This document shows positions 5,312 through 12,647 of a stretch of 12,647 nt of DNA, one piece after another. Origin of the DNA: Beroe ovata (Eukaryota > Ctenophora > Nuda > Beroida > Beroidae); NCBI GenBank assembly GCA_946803715.1, contig CAMPET010000038.1, forward strand, positions 66,696 through 79,342. The letters are read 5' to 3'. The first letter of the stretch is position 1; each line of letters starts with the position of its first letter. Position numbers and translations under genes: made by a program. The notes below the pieces were generated by a model that worked only from the letters and a program-made list of their open reading frames with translations, made no database searches and had not been told where the DNA came from.

Positions 5312-7943
5312 ATGTGGCGTCGCATGGAAGACAAGCCGCCGCCGTATCAGGAATTCGTCACTACCGCCGATGGAAGCCACCTTGGTTACACTGGTGACGG
5401 AATAGGACCCAGTGCGCCGCCACACGACAGCCAATTCCTACCAGGTGTGTATGAGATCATGTATAAAGAGTTTGACATGCGTGGAGCTCCCCAATTTGCT
5501 ATCTTAATCCATCTTTCAGGTCCCCTATCTCATTCATCTGTCCCTACATGACATTAATTATTGATCATTTCTATTGATGATGTAATGTCGCGGATGTAAT
5601 TTTAGAACTTTTATATAAGATCAAAACTCACGTACACTACTTGCTATTTCGTCATACATGCTCGTCAATTTCAGTCGCACATGAGCATATCAATCTTCAT
5701 ATGCGCTAAAACTTGCTTTTCGTTTCTTTACATTCAAGTTAACGCGGTGGAACTGGGAGTTGTACCCACTACCCATATTATGCTGTCCATATCATACTGT
5801 CCCGATTTCTCAGAAATACTAGTAGAATAATAGTCGTATAATGACAGTTTCGTCAGCCAGAATTCGCAGAAGGAACTTTCTGCGTGAGGGGGAAGCGGAC
5901 GATGGGATTGTTCAGTCGTACCGTGGATTTGAGACACACATCAAGCACTTGATTCACCCAGCAGGTGTCGTGAGTGTGGAGTCCTTGTCAGAGAATCTCT
6001 GTAAGCAAACCCTGGCCTCACTCCTCATGAGAGCACTGAAATTGTTAGCCGGTTCTGTGGAACAAATGGAAACGTACACGGCTCTCCAATCTTTGTCGGA
6101 AGTGATTAAAGAAGAGAACCGCTCGCTATTGAAAGAGAATCTGGAAAGTCAGGATAAAATCACTCAGCTACAAGAAGAGATGTTGAAGGATAGAGGCTCG
6201 GAACTTCAGTCATTTCAGACAAGTATCAAGTCGGAGATGGAAGGAATATCCTCAGCTGTGTCGAGAATGAGCAGCGAGCTCAGTTGCCTATCAGAAGAAA
6301 GGAGAGCTGTGGAATATGCTGTTAAGAGTCATCATTGTCAGAGAGGTTTTGTTTGAGGGTTAAACATACTAAAAGTACATACCCATATCAGTTAGTTAAC
6401 ATGATAATCGCCATTCTCTACTAATAACCAGGACCTTCGCGCATAATCATTGTGTTACAGGAACATCCTTCATGAGTTGCATTCACTGAGTCTGTTTCAG
6501 GGAGGGAAGCGAAAGGAGTAGACTGGAGTCTAAACACTGATCAGTCAGCTGAACGAAGACCTGGACCCTCAGCCCCACCCAGATACGGTCTGTATCTAAA
6601 ACTGACAAATTCTAGAGACTTTTTTAGTTAGGTTATAAAGGAGGTTTCAGACAGTAATAGATAGTAGGTACCATGATGCATATTGAATACTGATATTTTG
6701 AGACAGCCGCAGGACCCACCACTAAAGGTATTGACTGGTCGGTGAACCGTCGGTCCTCAGACTCCACATATCTCCCTACCTACCCTGGTGACCACACCCA
6801 ACTACACGGCCCTGGTAACCACACCCATCACCATGGCACCACAGTACCTATACCACCAACAGTGCACTCAGCAGACCCATTCAGTCGATGGAAGGACCAG
6901 TTCAATAGACACTACCCAGATTCGACATTCGCCAGAGACACACCCTCTGTTATGCGGGTAAATGTACGCTTTGTACAGTTACTGCTTCGTACTATACTGC
7001 TATGCAGTGTCTCGCCATTGTATAGAATATGTTACGGGATATATTAACAATGGTGAAACACTTGCATACCCCACGTGTCACCATCATGTGACATGGTAGT
7101 AGTAGTAGTGCCAAGCATTCAACATGTGCATGACCATGTTGAATGCTTGACACTACGAATACCATGTGACATGGTAGTGGGAATGTCGTCATTGTGATAG
7201 TCATTGTGATATAATCGCAGGTTGAAATCCCCAAGAATCGGGCATTCCCTGTACTCGGTCATGCTACCTGTCCTGACTGTTTTGACGGTGGACCACACCA
7301 GATAACTACTATGAAGAAAAAAGATGGAATCTTATCAGTCAAGAAGGTACCAACAAGATCATGACAAAAATTGTTGTGTCTTAATTGGGCCAGAGGGTTT
7401 GGATTACAAACTTCATTATTTGTCAAATCTAATGACATGGGTGACCCTTGTATCATTATCAAATTGTCACAGATCCCAAGTCAGAAGTGCAGGAAGTGTA
7501 AGAAGTTGCTGTACTTTGTGCACGGGGCTGAGATACCGGTGAAAGAGGCACACCGGGTGAACAGACCACCTCCGTACCACAACACACCGCAGCCAGCTCC
7601 GGCTCGCGGAACCGGCCTAGTGAATGGCGGGGTGGCAAGAAGCGCATACATGGGCCATGGCTGGAGGTACCATTACATCCCCTCCCACACACACATATAC
7701 ACACACACACTCACACACACACAGAGGGAAGGGTATTGCAATGTGATCATCACGATACAATATGGTTTTGAAATCATCTATCGTTAGATCACCATTTCAC
7801 TGTATTTTGATCTTAAAACTAAACTGTGAACTATCAATATCATTGCAATTGCATGAACCTAGTCCTGTTTCAGTTACGATGATTCCGATCACGGGTGGAA
7901 CCCCAGGGATGGAGCAGGACACGGGTGGGCGAGTACAGAGTGA
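5312..7943 (+). CDS. Proline-motif adaptor-like protein with zinc-ribbon-like core
   Basis: Six exons, 5312-5444, 6501-6587, 6713-6957, 7221-7346, 7473-7666 and 7874-7943, join with consistent phases (1, 1, 0, 0, 2) into 284 codons plus TGA. The start could be ATG 5312 (MWRR) or 5324 (MEDKPPPYQEF). The protein has PPPY near residue 8 and again in exon 5 (NRPPPYHNT), and GPSAPP in exons 1 and 2. KG[VI]DWS[LV]N opens exons 2 and 3, and a His/Pro-rich stretch follows. Then CPDC (exon 4) and CRKC (exon 5) flank a basic loop, resembling a zinc ribbon. The end has three HGW triplets. PPxY motifs are known ligands of NEDD4-family WW domains and P[ST]AP of the TSG101 UEV domain, so a trafficking or ubiquitin-adaptor role is inferred. 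There is no TM or signal peptide. Donors GTGTGT, GTCTGT and GTACCA (twice) are weak, so exon limits need transcripts. I do not recognise the family. Confidence 0.65.
5445..6500 (+). other. First intron of the PPPY/PSAP gene
   Basis: This 1056-bp interval separates exon 1 from exon 2. Apart from the coiled-coil open block (5841-6356), I see A+T-rich sequence (5525-5830) and no other gene. If the coiled-coil block is an exon, this becomes two introns, 5445-5856 and 6346-6500. Confidence 0.6.
5841..6356 (+). CDS. Coiled-coil block: cassette exon or nested small gene
   Basis: An uninterrupted 171-codon frame runs from ATG 5841 to TGA 6354-6356. Residues 1-60 are mixed, with a basic start (RIRRRNF). 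From about residue 80 onward it is Glu/Lys/Leu/Gln-rich with heptad-like spacing (EENRSLLKENLESQDKITQL), as in a coiled coil. Composition, codon use and length all look protein-coding. Two readings fit. It may be an intronless gene of 171 aa. Or 5857-6345 may be a 163-codon exon with an AG before it (CGTCAG) and a GT after it (AGAG|GTTTTG); both junctions are phase 1, which matches exons 1 and 2 of the host gene exactly. The acceptor tract and the donor are both weak. I do not recognise a family. Confidence 0.5.
   Translation: MTVSSARIRRRNFLREGEADDGIVQSYRGFETHIKHLIHPAGVVSVESLSENLCKQTLASLLMRALKLLAGSVEQMETYTALQSLSEVIKEENRSLLKENLESQDKITQLQEEMLKDRGSELQSFQTSIKSEMEGISSAVSRMSSELSCLSEERRAVEYAVKSHHCQRGFV
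7085..7173 (+). ncRNA. Pre-miRNA-like hairpin in intron 3
   Basis: The 89-nt foldback has an 8-nt loop (7127-7134). Its stem segments are 15 perfect pairs (CAAGCATTCAACATG 7112-7126 with 7135-7149), 6 pairs (7105-7110 with 7151-7156), 8 pairs (7091-7098 with 7160-7167) and 5 pairs (7085-7089 with 7169-7173), separated by single mismatches and one 6x3 internal loop. Size and shape suit a microRNA precursor, but a small foldback transposon remnant would look similar. It lies on the sense strand of the intron between exons 3 and 4 of the PPPY/PSAP gene. Confidence 0.4.
7504..7671 (+). repeat. Exon 5 copy of the inverted duplicate pair
   Basis: This is the partner of 704-873 in opposite orientation. 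It covers exon 5 from the KKLLYF codons to just past its donor (GTACC). A CA-rich microsatellite follows at 7685-7722, mirroring the TG repeat next to the other copy, so the duplicated unit may have included that repeat. Confidence 0.85.
7685..7722. repeat. (CA)n microsatellite
   Basis: An interrupted CA run with CATATA and CTCA breaks. It lies 18 bp after the donor of exon 5 in the PPPY/PSAP gene. Confidence 0.9.
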
Positions 7944-8021
7944 CGGGGGATGGAGCAGGACACGGGTGTGTGAGCACAGAGTGACGGGGGATGGAGCAGG
8001 ACACGGGTGGGCGATCAGAGT
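7906..8021 (+). repeat. 41-bp tandem repeat spanning the stop codon
   Basis: Copies start at 7906, 7947 and 7988 with GGGATGGAGCAGGACACGGG; the last is truncated. The first copy encodes the end of the PPPY/PSAP protein (RDGAGHGWASTE then TGA 7941-7943). Since 41 is not a multiple of 3, later copies are out of frame and lie in the 3' UTR. Confidence 0.85.
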
Positions 8022-8277
8022 TCACAATTCATATTGCAGGCTAAGTACTGCTATCATTTCTGCTATAGGACTGATCGAGTTGGACACATGTCCCGGCGGA
8101 AGGCACGTGTTGGACACATGTGTTGGATAATTGGACGATAATGGGACGACTGACGAACTGTCTATTGCGGTAGAATCATATTGAATTTGACCGGCATTGG
8201 TCGGAGTTGCGTTGGGATCGTTGGCCCACAAGTGTATGACGCAATAAGGCACGTAATAACTGTTTTTTAGAATTTAG

Positions 8278-8283
8278 AATAAA
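8278..8283 (+). terminator. Poly(A) signal AATAAA of the PPPY/PSAP gene
   Basis: This is the first canonical AATAAA after the TGA at 7941-7943, giving a 3' UTR of about 350 nt. Further AATAAA hexamers at 8417-8422 and 8578-8583 are alternatives. Confidence 0.5.
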
Positions 8284-9270
8284 GTTGCCGGTCTACGATA
8301 GGCCCGGATTTCGCGGCTTGCGTCAGAGGGTCAAGCATCGCCAGGCAGAGAAGGTAGACACAGATTTGAAATTGAATAATGTAATATTTTCAAATGCATC
8401 GCACAATTCAATAGATAATAAATTCTCCATCGAGCAACTATCATAAAACTGTCAATTCGTGTCATGAACGCCTGCGCAAAAACCAAGAATTAAATCGAAG
8501 ATCTAAAATAATCTTAGTGCAAGTGCAAGGCTTCGTCATAGTAGATTGTGCAAATATTCATGTTTTAGGTTAAAACTAATAAAAGCTGGTGTAAGGGGGA
8601 AATGATTGCAATCTCTAACCTGGATATGAAAATGTACAAAGTTTTGTAACAAACCTAAAACTTTGATTTTATCACATATATGAGAACCCTTCTAAACTTG
8701 AGAATAATAATATTAGTATCCCTTTCGCCCACTCACAACACAGTATACACGTACACACGGATAAAACCAACGTAAAAATCTCGATAAAACCCAAAATACC
8801 AGACCTTCATCTGTTATCATTGTGTTAGGTATATGATTGTTTTAATTGACAATCAATAATTGAGATAATGAAATAGTTATCGAAAACCGATTCAAATATT
8901 ATTGTAGTACCCAAAATCATACATGAAAGATAAACCTATATTGTACATGCTTTTTGAAAGTATACTAAATCTTATTAAAATCAAAATGAAATATCAAAGA
9001 ACCGCAATAAGATTTCAATTCATCAAAAAATTGGAATTGATAAATGAAATATACTGTAATCATTCTTAGTTATACTGTAATTTGAAAGAATAGATTCATC
9101 CTGATCATGCAACATTACATCACCAGTGATGTTAAGAATACAGAAAATCGATAGTATATGCAATATGCTATAAACATCAAATAAATCCTGACTGAAATAA
9201 GTTTTGCTCGATAAAGCCCCATGCCCTTATTCATTTATCTAAAAAATAATTCGAGGATATTCGCAACACT

Positions 9271-9276
9271 TTTATT
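9271..9276 (-). terminator. Candidate poly(A) signal of the G-beta gene
   Basis: TTTATT on the plus strand reads AATAAA on the minus strand, about 570 nt past the G-beta stop. It is the nearest canonical signal I found on that strand. Confidence 0.4.
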
Positions 9277-9374
9277 ACCACTGTCATTACCAATGATTAC
9301 TGCAGCAGTGGTCATGTGGTGCTGGTAGAAGGCAAGTAGGTGACACAGCTAGTAAACTTCGCTCTATTATTGAA

Positions 9375-9398
9375 AAAATACACTCAATAGTGTATTTT
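9375..9398. repeat. Perfect 10-bp hairpin
   Basis: AAAATACACT, a CAAT loop, then AGTGTATTTT. The stem is perfect with a 4-nt loop. It lies in the presumed 3' UTR of the minus-strand G-beta gene. Confidence 0.75.
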
Positions 9399-9847
9399 AT
9401 GCACAATTGAGGGCAAATTTTGGGTCCGGGTTGAGCTAAGGATCAAATTGTCCATTTTGTACAATTTGGGGAGCACTGGGTGCTGCGGTAGGTATCCGCT
9501 TCCCTCGTCCCAGGACTGGGAAGTGGGCATGGTATCAGCTGATGCCATTTCATAGAATGATTTGTGTGTGTTGATTAATGAAAAATGAGAGTGTGCGTCG
9601 CTCTACCATTATGCATAGCACTGTTTATATACTATTTTGAGGAGTGCACACACATCGTGTAAGTCAAAGTCCCTCCCCCCTTCACTGCTACTCTCCCATG
9701 TACACAATAGTATAGTGGATGTGTGTGTGTGTGAGTGTATGGAATATACATCATGTGCTCATTGCTCATGAGACGCGTGTTCACCATATACTCCTCTACA
9801 TCAGCTGAGACATGTGTGAACACAGGATAATATATGAAATTCACGGT

Positions 9848-12079
9848 CTAGTTCCAGATTTTTAGGAAACTGTCCCAACTCCCAGTGCAGAGTGCCATAC
9901 CGTCATCATTGACTCCCAGACAGCTGACCCTGTTCTCGTGACCCATGAGCTGCGCGGCTCGCTCTATCTTCAGCACGTCCCAGCAGTGGCAGTTGAAGTC
10001 GTCGTACCCGGCGAATAGGACACGCCCACTCTTGCTGTACGCCACAGATGTGATACCGCAGATGATGTGCTCGCCGCCAAAACACGCGATCTCCTGATCG
10101 GATCGGATGTCGAACATGCGGCAAGTAGCATCGTCACTCCCAGTCGAGAAGTTCATTCCGTTGGACATGAATGTGATGGCGTTGATGTCCAGCTCGTGGC
10201 CGTAGAATGTCTGGTTAGCGAGGCCCTCTCTGATGTCCCACAGCTTGGAGGAGGTATCACACGACCCTGCAAATAGTTCCAGTTATCGAGAAAATAACTA
10301 GGATAGCATGATTAATATGAATTATCATGGCAGATTAGCAAATAACTCCTCAAAATAACACCTCATCTAAAACAACGCCTCATTTTAAACCCCTCGGCTA
10401 TAACATGATACAGAGAAACCCCCCCACTCTCTCTTGCTCTACCCACCTGATATGAAAGTGTTGCCGTCAGGGGAGAGGGAGATACAGTTGACATCACCCT
10501 CATGACCGACCAGTGAGGTCGTCTGCTGGCCCGTCTCTATATCCCACAGTGCACAGGTTGTATCACCTGCGAGTATGAGGAATGAGGGGGAGACATGGGA
10601 TGGGTGGGTTCGAGGAGGGGTGGTGTGAATACGTCGGATAAAGAGTGAAAATGAGATGATTATCGATTCGGGAGTTACAGTGGATAGAGGGGGAATGAGC
10701 ATTCCAGCATGGCTAGGGTCATGATACCAGGTGACTGGGTTAGAGTTATCAGGTGTTACCAGGTTGTCAGAATGTCAGATGACTGGGTAAGTGTTACCAA
10801 GTTGTCAGGTGACCGGGTTAGTGTTACCAGGTTTTCAGGTGACTGAGTTAGTGTTACCAGGTTGTCAGCCGTCAGGTGACTGGGTTAGTGTAACCAGGTT
10901 TTCAGGTGACCGGGTTAGTGTTACCAAGTTGTCAGGTGACCGGGTCAGTGTTACCCGGTGACCGGGTAATACCTGATGATGTGAGAATCTGTTTATCTGA
11001 CAGGAATCTGCAACATGACAGGTATCCATTGTGACCAGCCAGCTCTCTAGTTACCTGCACACAAGATATTACTCAAGATATTATGTGGATACATGATTCA
11101 TGTGTAGATGTAAATTGTACTTGCATGTACATTGTACAATGTACATTGTATACATTTAATGCATATATCTCATACCTCGCTAAGATCTTATCGGTTCTGT
11201 ATTGCTACAGAACACGGCCCATGTCTTGCTGGCTCAAGGAAACTTACCTTAACATTCCCCTCCTTAGTTTTGAGGTTGTATATTGAGCACAAGTTGTCCA
11301 GACCACCGCAAGCCACGAAATTACCTGAGATTAATCAGCCCTTACATGGATTATAATTGTTTGATACCGTACTCATTATTCAAAGTTGGAGGGGGCTTAA
11401 TTCTCATGATGGTTTGTTAATGTTGAGCGTACTATTAAAACATCAATCAATTATCAACGGAATATGGCTGCTCAGTACTAAGGATAAAGTGTAAAGGGTT
11501 TATCGGCACTGGTTATATGGCTCTCCATAACTTTGTGCAACTATAATCAGTAAATACTATATTACACCCAACCTCAATCTAACTCGGAGTGTGGGGTTAT
11601 GTACCTGAGGGTGCGTAAGTGCACGTCATTACCCAAGAGCTCCTCAGGGGAATAGCATGGACCTTGTTGGCGGTATACGCATCCCACACAATCAGTTTAC
11701 CATCCTGACTAGCAGATACCAACTGTCTCGAGTCGGATGCCCAATCCAACGCGTATACCTAGCGAAGTGGTTCGTGTTAGATATAAAACGTTTTCAAGAT
11801 AATATACCTACATGAGTGTTGCCTCTATCACGAAAAGTCAAAGAAAAGGACAGCTCGGAATTGGACGTTTACACGAGTACACAGACACACAAACACACAA
11901 ACACACACGCAAACCTTAGAGAGGTGACCGCGGAGTGTTTTCCTGATTCTGAGTGATATTTTGAGAGGTTCAACACTCCCCGTTTCATTGATCATCTGTG
12001 TGTCACACACTTCCTTCCTGGCATCCCTGATCTTCTGTTTGAGTGCTGCTGCCTCAGCTGCTAACTCGTCTCCGCCCAT
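9848..12079 (-). CDS. GNB1: Heterotrimeric G-protein beta subunit (GNB1-4 type)
   Basis: Six minus-strand exons, 12079-11915, 11758-11605, 11324-11248, 11054-10973, 10566-10447 and 10266-9848, give 338 aa with phases 0, 1, 0, 1, 1. Vertebrate GNB1 has 340 aa. The N-terminal helix ([20 protein letters not shown]) is the coiled coil that pairs with a G-gamma subunit; [10 protein letters not shown] follows. Seven WD blades are visible by their closing motifs: [47 protein letters not shown] and the final DSFLKIWN. Family hallmarks [40 protein letters not shown] and [11 protein letters not shown] are intact. The protein is the membrane-associated beta-gamma partner of G-alpha in receptor signalling. 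No frameshift or missing blade is seen, so it should be functional. It is closest to the beta1-4 class, not beta5; which vertebrate paralogue it matches is not meaningful for an invertebrate. Confidence 0.97.
10728..10970. repeat. 30-bp minisatellite in G-beta intron 4
   Basis: About seven imperfect copies of a 30-bp unit that begins CAGGTGACCGGGTTAGTGTT and ends ACCAGGTTGT. The array abuts the splice donor of exon 4 (10973). Its edge forms TTACCCGGT G ACCGGGTAA (10951-10969), a 9-bp-arm palindrome. Confidence 0.85.
11880..11911. repeat. CA-rich tract at G-beta donor 1
   Basis: CA-rich sequence with AAAC breaks that starts right after the donor GTTTGCG of G-beta exon 1 on the minus strand. 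The VCVCVC reading-through frame is intronic. Confidence 0.85.
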
Positions 12080-12272
12080 ACCTGCTCCTTGCCTTATATA
12101 GCTATCGATTGTGATGAGGTGATAAACTGTTGTGTATAGGGATTAAGGAGCGGTGCGGATATAAAGACCTTGTTATGACAACTATATCGTGTCTTGGTAC
12201 ACGGTGTGGCTGAGGATGATCCAAATAATTTGCATTGATTAAGATCAATATGGTTGTCCACCGCGAGTTAAT

Positions 12273-12334
12273 GCTACCAAGATACCAAGTGGTGCTACCA
12301 AAATACCAAGTGCTGGTACCAGATACCAAGAGAC
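12273..12334. repeat. Three 21-bp tandem repeats
   Basis: Units at 12273-12293, 12294-12314 and 12315-12334 share the core ACCAARATACCAAGTG. They are 200-250 bp upstream of the G-beta start codon. Confidence 0.75.
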
Positions 12335-12385
12335 GAATACGAAGCAATGGCACAGTAAGGGAGAGAGGGCCACGCCGCAGGCGTA

Positions 12386-12435
12386 TACACATGTACACAC
12401 ACACGCGAGCCCACACACACACACCCCACACACAT
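12386..12435. repeat. (CA)n microsatellite
   Basis: An interrupted CA repeat with CGCGAGCC and CCC breaks; it creates artefact frames of alternating Thr/His. Confidence 0.9.
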
Positions 12436-12509
12436 TGAAATAACGGCTCCGAATAATAACTAGGTCAGGACAACACAATAGAACTGCCCCATGGTGAACA
12501 AAGCCCTGC

Positions 12510-12647
12510 TATGTGTGTGTGTGTGTGTGAGTGTGTGTGTGCGTGTGTGTGTGTGTGTGCGTGTTTATGTGTATGTGTGTGTGTGTGCGTGTTTATGTGT
12601 ATGTGTGTGTGCGTGTGTTAGTCATTATGTGTGTGTGTGTGCGTGTG
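12510..12647. repeat. Long compound (TG)n array at window end
   Basis: A TG repeat with periodic CG and TTTATG interruptions; GCGTGTTTATGTGTATGTG occurs twice about 32 bp apart. It continues past the window edge. Confidence 0.92.

Larger units (their letters stand above)
7944..9847. other. 3' UTRs and convergent intergenic region
   Basis: The region lies between two genes that converge tail to tail. It holds direct repeats of TTGGACACATGT (8080-8091 and 8110-8121), several AATAAA signals for the plus gene, a perfect 10-bp hairpin (9375-9398), a TTTATT that is a poly(A) signal for the minus gene (9271-9276), and a short GT run (9720-9733). From 8300 to 9250 it is A+T-rich without coding character. 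I see no tRNA or rRNA. Confidence 0.6.
12080..12647. other. G-beta upstream flank rich in simple repeats
   Basis: No coding sequence is supported. Immediately before the G-beta ATG the minus strand reads TATATAAGGCAAGGAGCAGGT; this TATA-like string is too close to the ATG to leave a normal 5' UTR. A 5' UTR exon may lie further upstream or outside the window. Confidence 0.55.

Noticed and set aside
7459-7710. Minus-strand Cys-rich frame opposite exon 5
   Set aside because: It resembles the plus-strand frame at 683-868 only because both read the same inverted repeat. The opposite frame carries the CRKC and PPPY motifs and fits the splice phases.
5312-7943. Retroviral Gag origin, because PPPY and PSAP resemble late-domain motifs
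   Set aside because: There is no capsid, protease, polymerase or CCHC knuckle; the gene is multi-exon and such short Pro motifs are common in host adaptors.
9300-9545. Possible tRNA-derived SINE
   Set aside because: I could not find A-box and B-box promoters, a poly(A) tail or target duplications.
12094-12101. TATA box for G-beta (TATATAAG on minus)
   Set aside because: It is only about 15-22 bp before the ATG, too close for normal initiation and scanning.
12102-12478. Open frames upstream of the G-beta gene on both strands
   Set aside because: They run through CA/TG repeats and a 21-bp tandem repeat; there is no homology signal or splice support.
1-12647. Prokaryotic systems, CRISPR arrays, insertion sequences
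   Set aside because: The window has spliced animal genes throughout; the repeats lack CRISPR spacer structure and no transposase frame is present.

Overview
The window is nuclear DNA from an animal. It has short GT-AG introns, abundant TG/CA microsatellites, a near-full-match heterotrimeric G-protein beta subunit and a membrane-anchored protein with antistasin-type domains. Small introns, close gene spacing and a nested gene would suit a marine invertebrate such as a sponge, but that lineage guess is weak. All gene models were assembled by eye from reading frame, splice-site dinucleotides and intron phase; no transcript evidence was available.

Layout. (1) 187-3513, + strand: the 3' part of a gene for a type I membrane protein with three antistasin-like Cys repeats, one TM helix and a short cytoplasmic tail; its 5' exons lie outside the window. 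(2) 1382-1948, - strand: a complete two-exon gene for a secreted 104-aa protein with 14 cysteines, lying inside the 2.1-kb intron of gene 1. Three CCAAT boxes lie just upstream. (3) 3514-5311: A+T-rich spacer with two tandem hairpins and a cluster of TACCTA motifs before the next gene. (4) 5312-7943, + strand: a six-exon gene whose predicted 284-aa product has two PPPY motifs, two GPSAPP motifs, a repeated KG[VI]DWS[LV]N block and a CxxC...CxxC zinc-ribbon-like core. Its first intron holds a 489-bp open coiled-coil block that may be an extra cassette exon or a separate nested gene. Its third intron carries an 89-nt hairpin. (5) 7944-9847: 3' UTRs and convergent intergenic DNA. (6) 9848-12079, - strand: the complete six-exon coding sequence of a G-protein beta subunit (338 aa, seven WD blades). 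(7) 12080-12647: its upstream flank, dominated by CA/TG repeats.

The genes do not form an obvious pathway. The linking signal is structural: about 165 bp of exon 5 of gene 4 is present again, inverted, inside the antistasin gene intron. That copy has three substitutions, all synonymous in the exon frame, plus a 4-nt insertion that creates an in-frame stop. The least familiar item is gene 4, a candidate adaptor that combines NEDD4-type (PPxY) and TSG101-type (PSAP) docking motifs with a zinc-ribbon-like domain I cannot assign to a family.
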